The notes beneath the pieces were generated by a model, which worked only from the letters and a program-made list of their open reading frames with translations, was not told the DNA's origin and searched no databases. Positions 21,701-30,085 of a stretch of DNA of 64,000 nt are shown here, in pieces; position 1 is the stretch's first letter; each line of letters starts with the position of its first letter. The stretch comes from Diplocloster agilis (GTDB taxonomy: Bacteria > Bacillota > Clostridia > Lachnospirales > Lachnospiraceae). Both the position numbers and the translations under genes were made by a program. Location: NCBI RefSeq assembly GCF_019042275.1, contig NZ_JAHQCW010000005.1:115190-179189 (forward strand). Reading direction: 5' to 3'.

Positions 21701-22021
21701 GATTCGATTGTAATCACAGTAACATTAAAAAATAAGCCGGGCGGTGACAATAAGCCAGGAGGGGATGACAATAAGCCAAGTGAAGGTGATGAGAAGCCGG
21801 CTGAAGATAATAATAAGCCGGGTGAGGATGGAAATAAGCCAGGCGGTAGTGAATCCAATGGGAATCATATAAGAGGTTCTGATCAAAGCATGGACCAGAC
21901 ACCCGAGACAGGAGACACTAATAATTTGGTTTTACCTATCATCGTATTAATATTGACTGGGTGTTTTTTAGGGATTACGGGTGGAATTCAAGTCTATAGA
22001 CGTCTCAGAAACCGATTATAA
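15704..22021 (+). CDS. Giant cell-wall-anchored multidomain glycan-binding protein with glycosidase-like head
   Basis: The protein has 2105 residues, starting at GTG 15704 after AGAGGAGG. Order of parts: signal peptide (about 1-35); a TIM-barrel-like region (about 50-560), possibly GH39-like, with STWAFCLWSESF and DIITMESGYLVWG as candidate acid residues; a carbohydrate-binding-type domain (about 605-750); discoidin/CBM32 domains at about 754-885 and 889-1020; a helical spacer; two more discoidin domains at 1086-1225 and 1229-1362; a second helical spacer; a BIG2-like Ig domain (about 1432-1510); and six copies of a domain of about 75-85 residues ending in a NGKYSFEMP-like motif. A Pro/Gly/Asp/Lys linker leads to TPETG (about residue 2065), a membrane helix and RRLRNRL, a sortase-anchor variant of LPXTG. 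Likely role: capture and cleave host or plant glycans for the importer. Confidence 0.85.
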   Translation: MGKRQYLKRKLSTGLSIVICLVMVMGVIPPIQAEAFNRLSFQIDAASQKEGASTYRHVDNLICLSNAHSNESGEKVIDGKLKWAENPAPDFGKGWAQERYDSVFQYGLYNWAVTSNINRPDGGYSEVDGVVTYTDWNGLADQCQKYVDGGLKPLLMFQGVPEPISAGGFRAGEYSYNERQPSDYDKWFQYLQAVMDYLVDHFGADEVSTWAFCLWSESFLQFSAYEPETGSNESEFIKMYDYWSEALQSSVGKGELYTGIYFDRMTNSGLIPFIKHCASGTNYYTGETGSHLGWVGFSNWTSAGTIMAGNNFSEYYYYLENELNKYPSLDYTDIITMESGYLVWGNNGVISDVTYAENYGASYYAWRIAQYTDMPRLKSCVSFYNTTTGDDVYESGNGVKNNWDDNMLTPSFQVWKMSKMMENERLLCVNKTDDTASGANLVGCVATADDTAGNKYKMMVYNTTPHIDDNSEEAVELKLKGIPGTSATVTRYMIDSTNNNWWSEWTQYREENNIPYEVRGHGAGLSQANAKVHKTVWETTNDAGYQEWLSKIPEYKEKEDLSVTSRTEVAVKDGTATWTEILPGHSVLYIEVTYDEKTPEYGSNLDFEQGDLSDWSVSGEAQIDGGEKKIGNYSAKLYASDNEDAVITKTISGLTPGFYYTLSGFGKPDGNSIRYRLFAHQPGEQKNNIENYCAGLTSAFGNWNNMAVTKQADADGKLVVGCWVVAGPGQRSVNFDDLKVQQSGTGISETEPEENVALNKTVTASSAKAGGEAANAVDGDLATAWTAGSAKYPQSLIVDLGSTYKIDRLKYTFDEEQTNTYKYKIEGSVDKERWTALVDRTDVGVLADGKIQNRINGKFYQYLRLTITDVSGSCPASCREFEVYGKPTEDIAVNKPVTASSNMPDNPPEGAVSGNGMIGGWVAGSGSFPQYLQVDLCGVYELTSIKQTFADIDNSTFKYKIEGSLDAKDWTILADRTGDGVTTKTTITEDVTGAYRYVKMTVTGINNNHYANSRAFQIFGHPVDGSVLQQMIEEAEALDEKDYSILAWSELQKMLTQAKKLLEQSYTPSQITDMLLRLTEAMEQKGVSIAIQSVRATTEKNGNDAQKAIDGSDTTAWIAGDELLPQELLFDLGSTCRLGGFMFQFDDSQESTYRYKIEGAMCVDKESEDQELWNTIVDRTADGVTVDGIIREKANEELYRYLKLTITDIEGSDPASCQEFEVFGSKIDDLAMGKPVEASSATADNPPSGAVNGKGIATNGGWVAGNGNFPQVLLVDLCDIYELSSIRQTFADKDNSIFRYKIEGSLDKEQWEILADRTEQGITTSDTIMEEVNGGYRYVKMTITGINNGHWANSRAFEVFGHTQDYSGLQQRVEEAEEIEQGSFSDTTWNTFREVLGKAKEILDQRVPQSVLDDMLKDLEEAIERLAPPVIVESVALDITDRRIKVGNSFQIKATVMPDDAEDKTVTWRSRNPQVATVENGNVNGVAAGATVITAMSGEKSADCMVTVVGETYEIRTPEVEGASIAVTGAKMEAAAGEAMAFRVEAADSNKCIESVNVVADHGEAVNLYGDNGNYSFIMPASAVTVNVTVKDKPSAHITVDETNGATVDLPSDIKVGDEVVFQVSLDDPENTELDVLEVSVGDTVLTLLNMGGDSYRFLAPDGDVVIRAAAKTKPVAPAAHNIHVEASQGAYITVEDDMTQEIEDEIVGFTVNVIDQTKEIESVAVVGASGARPLTDQGEGIYRFRMPGEEITIKVTLKDISQPARYPLGVLENEKASIVMSDEITDASAGEKVNFGIVISDNNLELDQIMVTGADGTPVDVISTDGKYSFQMPGQAVFFTIILREKAYAIAIDPAPGAEVTIHGGIRTALAGEQVEFAVQVTDRLMKIDTVSVTASDGTQVAVNGDNGKYSFEMPKSDVTVTVLLSQKIHAITVDPVYGAVVKLKDDVSEAEEGDAVEFMVEVTDQMKEIDQVIVTSSAQQQVEVTGENGNYRFVMPQDSIVITVTLKNKPGGDNKPGGDDNKPSEGDEKPAEDNNKPGEDGNKPGGSESNGNHIRGSDQSMDQTPETGDTNNLVLPIIVLILTGCFLGITGGIQVYRRLRNRL

Positions 22022-22079
22022 AAGACAATAAATAAAAGAAAATTAATGAAAAAAGGGGCTGGTGCAAAATGTGATATGA

Positions 22080-22187
22080 TATGCTCCCTTCTAGGCAGAC
22101 AATTGAAATAACATTGTCACCTGGGAGGGAGTATATTTTATGTGTTGTTCACATAACAACGAAACCCCTGATAAATCAAGGGTTTCG
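22080..22187. repeat. Cluster of three inverted repeats in the gap after the giant gene
   Basis: Three stem-loops follow each other. An imperfect pair lies at 22080-22103 and 22113-22135 (TATGCTCCC against GGGAGTATA-type ends). Then come GTTGTT/AACAAC (about 22144-22160) and CGAAACCC/GGGTTTCG (22160-22187). None has a T-run. They could be the ends of a decayed insertion sequence or a structured 3' region. The rest of the 22022-22510 gap is AT-rich and shows no gene. Confidence 0.35.
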
Positions 22188-22403
22188 CTAAAAAAAGGGG
22201 AGGATAAGTATTAATTTGTCTTTCGTATTTCCCGCTGCCTAAGGGGGGGATGCGGCAGCGGTAAAGAGCATACGCAATTGTTAATCTACAAACAACCTGA
22301 CTTCGCTGCCAAATCATCTGTGAGATTAATCATATTATAGGAAGATTTTTTGACTTTTATACAAAAGTTGTAAAAAAAGTTTAAAAATTTATTTTTTCCC
22401 GCG

Positions 22404-22432
22404 TTGACAGCATAAATAGAAAGAAATAAGAT
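22404..22432 (+). promoter_or_regulatory. Promoter upstream of tmcAL
   Basis: TTGACA (22404-22409), a 17-nt spacer and TAAGAT (22427-22432) form a strong sigma-A promoter. A small stem (TCAGGAT/ATCCTGA) lies in the leader before the ATG at 22511. Confidence 0.75.
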
Positions 22433-22510
22433 AAGATCATCTCAGATCATATTCCTCGGTTCAGGATCATTGCATCCTGAGTCAACCAGACAGAAACGGA
22501 GCGGGTAACC

Positions 22511-23746
22511 ATGAAAACGGTAGGAATCATTGCAGAGTACAATCCTTTCCACAACGGCCATCTATACCAGCTGCAGACAGCCAAAGAAAAAACCGGGGCC
22601 GACTATGTGATCGTCATCATGAGCGGAAACTTTCTTCAGCGCGGAGTCCCTGCGCTTATCGATAAATATGCCCGCAGCAGGATGGCGCTGTTAAACGGCG
22701 CGGATCTGGTGATCGAGTTGCCGGTCTGTTACGCTACCGGCAGCGCCGAATATTTTGCCGCCGGCGCCGTTGCCCTTTTGGACAAACTTCACGTGGTGGA
22801 CTACCTGTGCTTTGGGTGCGAGACAGAGGATACGGCTCTGCTTGGCAAAGTGGCCGCAGTCTTGGCGGATGAACCGGAAGAAGTCTCGGAACTGATCAAA
22901 GCTGCGCTAAGGGAGGGAATGACTTATCCGGCGGCGAGAAGCCGTGCGCTTACCGCATATCTGGAAGATCCAATGCTTACCGGCATATTGGAACAGCCGA
23001 ACAATATTCTGGCCCTGGAATACCGGAAAGCGCTATATAATAGAAAGAGCCCGATCATTCCCGTGCCGGTCAGGCGCATCGGAGCCGGATACCACGACAA
23101 GTCGATCGGCCGGCCCATCTGTTCCGCCACCGCTATCCGTGAGGCGCTGCACAGGGGCGGTACCCCTGAAGATATTCGGGGACAGGTGCCGGAGTCTGTA
23201 TTTGAAATCCTGGAACAGGAATTCAAGAACACATGTCCGGTCTGCGAGGACGACTTCTCCTCCATGTTAATATATAAGCTGCTTATGAGAAAACAGGCTC
23301 CCTTAAGTGAGTACCAGGATATTTCCGGTGATCTGTCCTCCCGCATCCAAAATGAACGGAACCGTTACAAAAGTTTCAGTTCCTTTGCGGATCACATCAA
23401 AACCAGACAGCTGACCTATACCCGCGTCTGCCGCTCGCTTCTTCATATCCTGCTGGAGATTCGAAAAGACGACGTGGCTGACTGGGTGCAGAACGGCTGG
23501 ATTGGCTACGCCAAAGTCCTGGGCCTGCGCCGCTCCGCCCGGGAACTGCTGTCGGCCATCAAGGAAAATAGCGGGATTCCCATGGTCACCAAACTGTCCG
23601 GCGCCAGGAACCAGATGGACGAAATATTTTACCGGATGCTGGAGCAGGACATCTGGGCGTCCGATGTCTACTACACCGCAGTCACGGATAAATATGGGAA
23701 AGATTTCAGAGGCGAGCTGAACCGTGAAATATCTTTTGAAAAATAG
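22511..23746 (+). CDS. tmcAL: tRNA(Met) cytidine acetate ligase
   Basis: The protein has 411 residues. The N-terminus MKTVGIIAEYNPFHNGHLYQ carries the HxGH nucleotidyltransferase motif. The core SGNFLQRGVPALIDKYARSR and the run GADLVIELPVCYATGSAEYF are diagnostic of TmcAL (formerly YlbM/DUF795). The enzyme activates acetate with ATP and acetylates cytidine 34 of elongator tRNA-Met, improving AUG decoding. Length is normal for the family. It has its own promoter and a weakly spaced downstream neighbour. Confidence 0.92.
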   Translation: MKTVGIIAEYNPFHNGHLYQLQTAKEKTGADYVIVIMSGNFLQRGVPALIDKYARSRMALLNGADLVIELPVCYATGSAEYFAAGAVALLDKLHVVDYLCFGCETEDTALLGKVAAVLADEPEEVSELIKAALREGMTYPAARSRALTAYLEDPMLTGILEQPNNILALEYRKALYNRKSPIIPVPVRRIGAGYHDKSIGRPICSATAIREALHRGGTPEDIRGQVPESVFEILEQEFKNTCPVCEDDFSSMLIYKLLMRKQAPLSEYQDISGDLSSRIQNERNRYKSFSSFADHIKTRQLTYTRVCRSLLHILLEIRKDDVADWVQNGWIGYAKVLGLRRSARELLSAIKENSGIPMVTKLSGARNQMDEIFYRMLEQDIWASDVYYTAVTDKYGKDFRGELNREISFEK

Positions 23747-23836
23747 AGTAAAATGGTATATACTATAACCGTTAATCAAAATTTAATCTTATGACTGCCG
23801 TTTGGCAGCCGTAGGAGACACGAAGGAGTAAGAAAT

Positions 23837-24340
23837 ATGGGATTATTAGATCAGTGGAGAGACAAGGCATACGATCAGAATGCCGACAAAGCGAAATTGC
23901 AGAACTTCTGGACCGAGTACTTCCAGATTGAAAAAGGAATCTATGAGCAGCTTCTGAACGACCCGGACACCGCGGTAACCGGAACCGTCAAAGAACTGGC
24001 AGAAAAATACGAGATCGACGTAATGACCATGGTAGGGTTCCTGGATGGAATCAACGACAGCTTAAAGAATCCGAACCCGATCGAGGAGATGGATGAGGAC
24101 ACCCAGGTAAGCCTGGAGTTTGACAAAGAAAAGCTCTACAAAAATATGGTAGACGCCAAAGCGGACTGGCTCTATGAGCTGCCCCAGTGGAATGAGATCT
24201 TTACCGAGGAGCAGTTAAAGCAATACTATAAAGAGCAGAAGGCAGCCCAGACCTATCGGCGCGAAGGACCGAAAGTCGGCCGCAACGACCCCTGCCCCTG
24301 CGGAAGCGGTAAAAAATATAAGAAATGCTGCGGGAGATAA
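23837..24340 (+). CDS. SEC-C zinc-motif protein
   Basis: The protein has 167 residues, starting at ATG 23837 after GAAGGAG. The first 140 residues are an acidic helical domain of unknown function ([20 protein letters not shown]). The end [20 protein letters not shown] is a full SEC-C zinc-binding motif, like the C-terminus of SecA, which can contact SecB or ribosomes. A targeting or housekeeping role is possible, but no specific function is established. The next gene starts one base after its stop. Confidence 0.8.
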   Translation: MGLLDQWRDKAYDQNADKAKLQNFWTEYFQIEKGIYEQLLNDPDTAVTGTVKELAEKYEIDVMTMVGFLDGINDSLKNPNPIEEMDEDTQVSLEFDKEKLYKNMVDAKADWLYELPQWNEIFTEEQLKQYYKEQKAAQTYRREGPKVGRNDPCPCGSGKKYKKCCGR

Positions 24341-24341
24341 G

Positions 24342-25094
24342 ATGGGACTTTTCTTTCTCCTATCCGGCATAGTGTTCCTTCTATATTATATTACCATAAT
24401 TATATACGCCGGCCTGCGGGCATCTTTTGCCTGGCTCTGGCTGGCCGGCGGTATTATTTTCATCGGCATATACGCGCTGCTGGAATATAAAAAACACCAT
24501 GGCCTGTCCATGAAGCTTCCAAACTGGGCGGCCATAAGCCTTATAACCTTCATCGTTGCCGTTCTCCTGATCTTCGGCGTGATTGAAGGTTTTATCATTG
24601 GAGGAATGAGCCAGGAGACGACAAATACCGTGGACTATACCGTAGTGCTGGGAGCCCAGGTGAGGGGAAGCGTCCCCAGCAAAGCTCTGCGCCGCCGCCT
24701 GGATACCGCCTACGACTACTACCTGGAGCATCCGGACACGATCCTGATCCTCTCCGGAGGACAGGGGACAGGGGAAGACATCTCCGAGGCTCAGGCTATG
24801 TACGATTATCTCTGCAAAAAAGGCATTCCGGCGTCCCGTATGGTGCAGGAAAACCGGTCCACCAATACCGCAGAAAACCTGAAATTCAGCATGGCGTACA
24901 TGGAAGGCGAACATCCATCCGTAGGCATCGTAACCAACAACTTCCATATCTACCGCGCCGTCAGCATCGGCCGGAAACAGGGCCTGACCCGGATCAGCGG
25001 TATCCCCGCACCCGGAGACCCGATCCTGCAGATCAACTACATGGTCCGCGAGTGCTTCGGAGTCATCAAAGACAAACTGGCGGGCAACATGTAA
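24342..25094 (+). CDS. YdcF/SanA-like (DUF218) membrane protein
   Basis: The protein has 250 residues, with its start one base after the preceding stop and hence translationally coupled. Three hydrophobic helices occupy residues 1-95. A DUF218 domain follows, with DYTVVLGAQVRGSVPSKALR, ILILSGGQG, then RSTNTAENLKFS and GIVTNNFHIYRA. These are the conserved nucleotide-like pocket motifs of the YdcF/ElyC/SanA family. Some members affect cell-envelope integrity. The substrate is unknown. Confidence 0.85.
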   Translation: MGLFFLLSGIVFLLYYITIIIYAGLRASFAWLWLAGGIIFIGIYALLEYKKHHGLSMKLPNWAAISLITFIVAVLLIFGVIEGFIIGGMSQETTNTVDYTVVLGAQVRGSVPSKALRRRLDTAYDYYLEHPDTILILSGGQGTGEDISEAQAMYDYLCKKGIPASRMVQENRSTNTAENLKFSMAYMEGEHPSVGIVTNNFHIYRAVSIGRKQGLTRISGIPAPGDPILQINYMVRECFGVIKDKLAGNM

Positions 25095-25157
25095 CCGGTC
25101 AGCTATAGAACCAATACAGAAGAAAAGGTGTGTCAAACGCACCCATGGAGGTACAAA

Positions 25158-25616
25158 ATGAAAAGCAGAGTAAACGAAGCCGTCCGCCTGTTTAAGGAAG
25201 GCTACAACTGTTCCCAGTCTGTCTTCGCCACCTACGCAGACCTTTTCGGCATAGACCGGGAGACCGCTCTTAAGATATCCTGCGGCTTCGGAGGCGGCTT
25301 TGGCCGCATGAGGGAAGTCTGCGGCACCGTCTCCGGCATGACCTTATTAGCCGGCATGGCGAATGGCAATCCCGACAATAAAAACCAGCAGGCCAAGAAA
25401 GAAAACTACGACCTGGTCCGTCATATGGCGGAAGAATTCAAAAAACAAAACGGTTCCATCGTCTGTCACGAGCTCCTGGGTCTGACCAAGCCGGAGACCA
25501 GCTCCACCCCGGAAGCCCGCACCCCCCAATACTACAAAAAGCGCCCCTGTGCGGATCTGGTCGCCATGGCTGCCCAGATCGTAGAGGACACCCTTTTCAA
25601 AGATCAGATCGAATAG
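25158..25616 (+). CDS. C_GCAxxG_C_C family (putative redox) protein
   Basis: The protein has 152 residues from ATG 25158 after GGAGGTAC; an upstream frame start at 25128 has no ribosome site. The cysteine pattern GYNCSQSVF, SCGFGGGFGRMREVCGTVSG and a late PCADLV define the C_GCAxxG_C_C family. Family members are small cysteine proteins of anaerobes, suspected to bind metal or take part in redox. Function is unproven. A clear terminator follows. Confidence 0.8.
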   Translation: MKSRVNEAVRLFKEGYNCSQSVFATYADLFGIDRETALKISCGFGGGFGRMREVCGTVSGMTLLAGMANGNPDNKNQQAKKENYDLVRHMAEEFKKQNGSIVCHELLGLTKPETSSTPEARTPQYYKKRPCADLVAMAAQIVEDTLFKDQIE

Positions 25617-25629
25617 TACAATAACCCAG

Positions 25630-25660
25630 CCGTCCGGTGCCACAGCGCCGGGCGGTTTTT
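25630..25660 (+). terminator. Intrinsic terminator after the C_GCAxxG_C_C gene
   Basis: CCGTCCGGTGC pairs with GCGCCGGGCGG (G-T wobbles included) and is followed by TTTTT. It separates this gene from the convergent hydrolase gene. Confidence 0.85.
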
Positions 25661-25681
25661 ATAAGTCCTTTTATAATCGTT

Positions 25682-26167
25682 TTATAAGTCATGGAAACGA
25701 ATGATTTTACTGCCTTTGCTCTCATAATAGCGCAGCATTTCATCAATTTTTCTTTTATCATAACTGGTAATACAATCGGCCAGGACATGAACCCCATAAT
25801 TTGCTTTGCATAAGTTATAACAGGTTGATTTCACGCAGGCAACTGCATCCGCCCCTGCTATATAAAAATCACATATTTCATTTTTCAAAATAAAATCCGC
25901 AAATTCTTCACTGGTTAAAGCGTTTCCTTTATATTTTGTAAATATATTTTTTGACACGATCTTTAAATCTGAAACGAATTCGGCTCCCGGCGTATTGGGC
26001 TTAAAAGTTCTCGTACCGGCTGATAAATTCTCATGCCTAATATAAACAACATGAATCCCATGCCCAACAGCCCAATCAACAGCCCTATTGATATTACCGA
26101 TAACCTCTTTATAATTCTTAGTAATATCATTTTGGATATCTATTACCACCAAAGCTTTTTTCTGCAT
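25682..26167 (-). CDS. Isochorismatase-like cysteine hydrolase
   Basis: The protein has 161 residues, starting at ATG 26167 after AGGAGG. VVIDIQND supplies the catalytic Asp, FTKYKGNAL the Lys and AGADAVACVKSTCYNL the nucleophilic Cys of the isochorismatase/nicotinamidase superfamily. The exact substrate cannot be set. It is divergent from a WYL-type regulator and shares an AT-richer composition with it, which hints that the pair travels together. Confidence 0.82.
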   Translation of the reverse strand: MQKKALVVIDIQNDITKNYKEVIGNINRAVDWAVGHGIHVVYIRHENLSAGTRTFKPNTPGAEFVSDLKIVSKNIFTKYKGNALTSEEFADFILKNEICDFYIAGADAVACVKSTCYNLCKANYGVHVLADCITSYDKRKIDEMLRYYESKGSKIIRFHDL

Positions 26168-26206
26168 AACTATTCCTCCTGCCAGTCAGTTTCATTTCAT
26201 CAATTC

Positions 26207-26212
26207 ATTATA
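26207..26212 (-). promoter_or_regulatory. -10 box of the cysteine hydrolase gene
   Basis: The minus strand reads TATAAT (plus-strand ATTATA). The region upstream of it overlaps the palindrome at 26224-26241, so one bound regulator could cover both divergent promoters. Confidence 0.5.
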
Positions 26213-26223
26213 ACCCGCAATCA

Positions 26224-26241
26224 TTGACAACTATATGGCAA
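26224..26241. promoter_or_regulatory. 18-bp palindrome, candidate operator of the WYL regulator
   Basis: The segment fits the symmetric pattern TTGnCAnnTAnnTGnCAA. It lies between the divergent hydrolase and regulator genes. Its first six bases, TTGACA, could also be the -35 of the regulator gene, so occupancy would repress its own transcription. Confidence 0.5.
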
Positions 26242-26283
26242 CAATCTTAAAATAAAAAAAGAATTTCGAAAGGCGGTTACCAC

Positions 26284-27216
26284 ATGAAAATAGACAGGCT
26301 TGTCAGCATTATAATGATACTCCTTGATAAGCAGCGCATTGGCGCACAGGAGTTAGCAGATAAATTTGAAGTATCCCCCCGCACAATCTACCGGGATATA
26401 GACGCGATCAGCATGGCGGGCATTCCCGTTCGCGGAACATCGGGAGTAGGCGGCGGCTTTGAAATCATGCCGGAATACAAGCTAGACAAAAAAGTTTTCT
26501 CGACTGCCGACCTGACCGCCCTCTTAATAGGTCTTACCAGTATATCCGGCATGATACGAGGAGAAGAACTGATACACGCCCTTTCAAAAGTCCAAAGCTT
26601 CATCCCCGCCGACAAAGCCAAAGACATTGAACTAAAAGCAAACCAAATCAGCATAGACATAAGTCCATGGATGGGCAACATAGACATACAGCCCTATCTA
26701 GAAATAATAAAAGCCGCTCTACAGGAAAACCGGCTGCTTTCGTTCACCTATATAGCCCATCACGGAATCAAAAGCCAACGGACAGTCGAGCCATATCAGC
26801 TTGTATTAAAAAGCAGCCATTGGTATCTGCAAGGATACTGCCACAAAAGAAAGGATTACCGCCTATTCAGACTATCCCGCATATCCGGCCTGCAAATACT
26901 GGAAAAAACATTTACGCCACGAGAGTACCAAAAACCAATATTAAACTTCGCCGAAATGGCAGAAACCCTGCAATCAAGAATCAAAATCCGCATTCACAAA
27001 TCGATCATAGACCGCATACTTGATTTTTGCTCCTATAACGATATTACACCAGAGGATGACGAGCACTACCTAGTCAACTTCCCATTCATAGAAAACGAAT
27101 ACCACTATGATATTCTTCTAAGCTTTGGAGACAAATGCGAGTGTATAGAACCGTTACATATCCGCGCGGAAATGAAGCGCAGAATCCATAATCTAGCAAA
27201 CCTATACAAAAACTGA
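26284..27216 (+). CDS. HTH + WYL domain transcriptional regulator (YafY-like)
   Basis: The protein has 310 residues from ATG 26284. The N-terminal HTH_11 domain reads DKQRIGAQELADKFEVSPRT, followed by IYRDIDAI. The middle WYL domain includes YQLVLKSSHWYLQGYCH and YRLFRLSRISGL. A C-terminal WCX-like region completes the usual length. WYL proteins sense nucleotides or other ligands and often regulate divergent genes. The neighbour is an isochorismatase-like hydrolase with a palindrome between them. Codon use is clearly more A-rich than in the surrounding housekeeping genes. Confidence 0.85.
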   Translation: MKIDRLVSIIMILLDKQRIGAQELADKFEVSPRTIYRDIDAISMAGIPVRGTSGVGGGFEIMPEYKLDKKVFSTADLTALLIGLTSISGMIRGEELIHALSKVQSFIPADKAKDIELKANQISIDISPWMGNIDIQPYLEIIKAALQENRLLSFTYIAHHGIKSQRTVEPYQLVLKSSHWYLQGYCHKRKDYRLFRLSRISGLQILEKTFTPREYQKPILNFAEMAETLQSRIKIRIHKSIIDRILDFCSYNDITPEDDEHYLVNFPFIENEYHYDILLSFGDKCECIEPLHIRAEMKRRIHNLANLYKN

Positions 27217-27299
27217 AACACAAACTAAAACAAAAGGCCAAACGGGTTTTTAGAAAAATGCGAAACATCTGCATCTATTACCCGGCCGGTAAGACCCAA

Positions 27300-27578
27300 G
27301 GGAAGAGAGAGCAGCGGCAGCGGACCGGCTGGGAGGGGCTAATCCCGCGGGGGCAAATCGCTTGAGGCCGGGTCTTAGAACGGGTTACGCAGATGACGGG
27401 AGAACCTCGCAGGGCCCGGAACACTGTCCGAGCCGTCCTTTGGCGAGTTTGTTCCGGGCCCTGCCAATAAGAGGTTCTCCCGCCATCGCAGTTACCCGTT
27501 CTTAGGCCCGGCCGAAGCGATATGCCCCCGCGGGATTAGCCCCTCCCAGCCGGTCCGCTGCCGCTGCTCTCTCTTCCC
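27300..27578. repeat. Family B palindromic element, copy B1
   Basis: A 165-nt core (27357-27521) lies between 57-bp outer arms. The arms (27300-27356 and 27522-27578) pair at 56 of 57 positions. The core starts ATCGCTTGAGGCCGGG and ends CGGCCGAAGCGAT. It contains the central stem GGGCCCGGAACA/TGTTCCGGGCCC around CTGTCCGAGCC and GGCGAG, and an unpaired CAATAA. Copies at 33459 and 56194 share the core but not the arms. It fills the 27217-27731 gap upstream of the pta promoter. No gene is credible inside it. Confidence 0.85.
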
Positions 27579-27640
27579 GCCCCCCTACAGCAGCAAAGGT
27601 AAAATCCCACAGCGTACTGCGAAAAATACAAGGTTTTGCC

Positions 27641-27669
27641 TTTACGTTCTATTTTAAAAGGGGTATAAT
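27641..27669 (+). promoter_or_regulatory. Promoter of pta
   Basis: TTTACG (27641-27646), a 17-nt spacer and a perfect TATAAT (27664-27669) lie between element B1 and the pta ribosome site. Confidence 0.6.
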
Positions 27670-27683
27670 ATTGATAACTGTGA

Positions 27684-28724
<1,041 letters not shown>

Positions 28725-28820
28725 TTAAGAACCCGTACAGCACAGAGCAGGCCTCCTTACAAATAGAGGCAGGAGACCAAAATTAAGAAAACAGGATCTG
28801 AATTCCAGGAGGAAGATAGA

Positions 28821-30017
28821 ATGAAAATATTAGTAATCAATTGCGGAAGCTCTTCTTTAAAATATCAGTTGATCGATATGGACACCGAGGGCGTAATTGC
28901 CAAAGGTCTCTGTGAGAGAATCGGAATCGACGGCAGCCGGATCGTTTATCAGCCGGCGGGCGGCGAGAAGACTGTGACGGAATCCCCGATGCCGACCCAT
29001 ACCCAGGCGATTAAGATGGTAATCGAGGCGCTTACGAACCCTGAGACCGGCGTTGTGAAAAACATGGACGAGATCGGAGCGGTAGGACACCGTCTGGTAC
29101 ATGGCGGCGAGAAGTTCGCCTGCTCCACCATCATTGATGACGAAGTGATCAAAGCGGTGGAAGAGTGCAACGAGCTGGCTCCTTTACACAATCCTGCGAA
29201 CCTGATCGGTATCGCGGCCTGCCAGGAGATCATGCCCAATACCCCCATGGTCGGCGTATTTGATACCGCTTTCCATCAGACGATGCCGGAGGAAGCTTAC
29301 CTGTACGGACTTCCCTATGAATATTACAAAAAATATAAAGTAAGAAGATACGGTTTCCACGGAACCTCCCACAGCTATGTGTCCAAACGGGCGGCAGAAG
29401 TTCTGGGACAGCCTTATGACAGCTTAAAGACCATCGTTTGCCACCTGGGCAACGGAGCGTCCGTATCCGCAGTAAAGAACGGCAAATCCGTCGATACCTC
29501 CATGGGCCTGACCCCTCTTGAAGGCCTGATCATGGGAACCCGTTCCGGAGATATCGACCCGGCTATCATGGAATTTATCATGAAAAAGGAAAACCTGGAT
29601 ATCGATGAGATGATGAACGTATTAAACAAGAAATCCGGTGTGCTGGGCGTATCTGAGATGACCAGTGACTTCCGGGATCTGGAGGATGCATATCTGGCGG
29701 GAAATCAGGATGCGATCCGCGCTATGAAGGTATTCGCTTACCGTGTGGCGAAATACATCGGCGCTTATACGGCAGCTATGAACGGAGTAGACGCCATCTG
29801 CTTTACCGCAGGACTGGGCGAGAATAACCGCTATGTCCGCAACGATATCTGCGCATATCTGGGATATCTGGGCATCGAGCTGGATCAGGAACAGAACGCG
29901 AAGAGAGGCGAGGACCTGGTGATCTCCACTCCCGAATCCAAAGTGAAGGTTATGGTCATCCCCACCAATGAAGAACTTGCCATCGCGCGGGAAACTCTGG
30001 CCCTGGTACAGAAATAA
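28821..30017 (+). CDS. ackA: Acetate kinase
   Basis: The protein has 398 residues, starting at ATG 28821 after [55 protein letters not shown] and LGNGASV are the acetokinase signatures, including the phosphate-binding and catalytic His/Arg regions. It makes ATP from acetyl phosphate. The 96-nt pta-ackA gap has only a weak stem (GCCTC/GAGGC), so the two are probably one operon. Confidence 0.98.
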   Translation: MKILVINCGSSSLKYQLIDMDTEGVIAKGLCERIGIDGSRIVYQPAGGEKTVTESPMPTHTQAIKMVIEALTNPETGVVKNMDEIGAVGHRLVHGGEKFACSTIIDDEVIKAVEECNELAPLHNPANLIGIAACQEIMPNTPMVGVFDTAFHQTMPEEAYLYGLPYEYYKKYKVRRYGFHGTSHSYVSKRAAEVLGQPYDSLKTIVCHLGNGASVSAVKNGKSVDTSMGLTPLEGLIMGTRSGDIDPAIMEFIMKKENLDIDEMMNVLNKKSGVLGVSEMTSDFRDLEDAYLAGNQDAIRAMKVFAYRVAKYIGAYTAAMNGVDAICFTAGLGENNRYVRNDICAYLGYLGIELDQEQNAKRGEDLVISTPESKVKVMVIPTNEELAIARETLALVQK

Positions 30018-30032
30018 GATCGGAAAATTATG

Positions 30033-30061
30033 TTGACAAACGAAGCAGGGCTATGTATAAT
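30033..30061 (+). promoter_or_regulatory. Promoter of the YceD-rpmF operon
   Basis: Consensus TTGACA (30033-30038), 17-nt spacer and TATAAT (30056-30061). It starts 16 bases after the ackA stop. Confidence 0.85.
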
Positions 30062-30085
30062 TGTTTAGGTGTGTAGGAGATAACC

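Noticed and set aside
19980..21720. Repeats in the giant gene considered as a CRISPR-like array
   Set aside because: The repeats are in-frame protein domains of about 75-85 residues without constant short DNA repeats or spacers.
27300..27578. Family B element as a simple Rho-independent terminator
   Set aside because: There is no T-run on either strand, it is far longer than a terminator, and a pta promoter follows.
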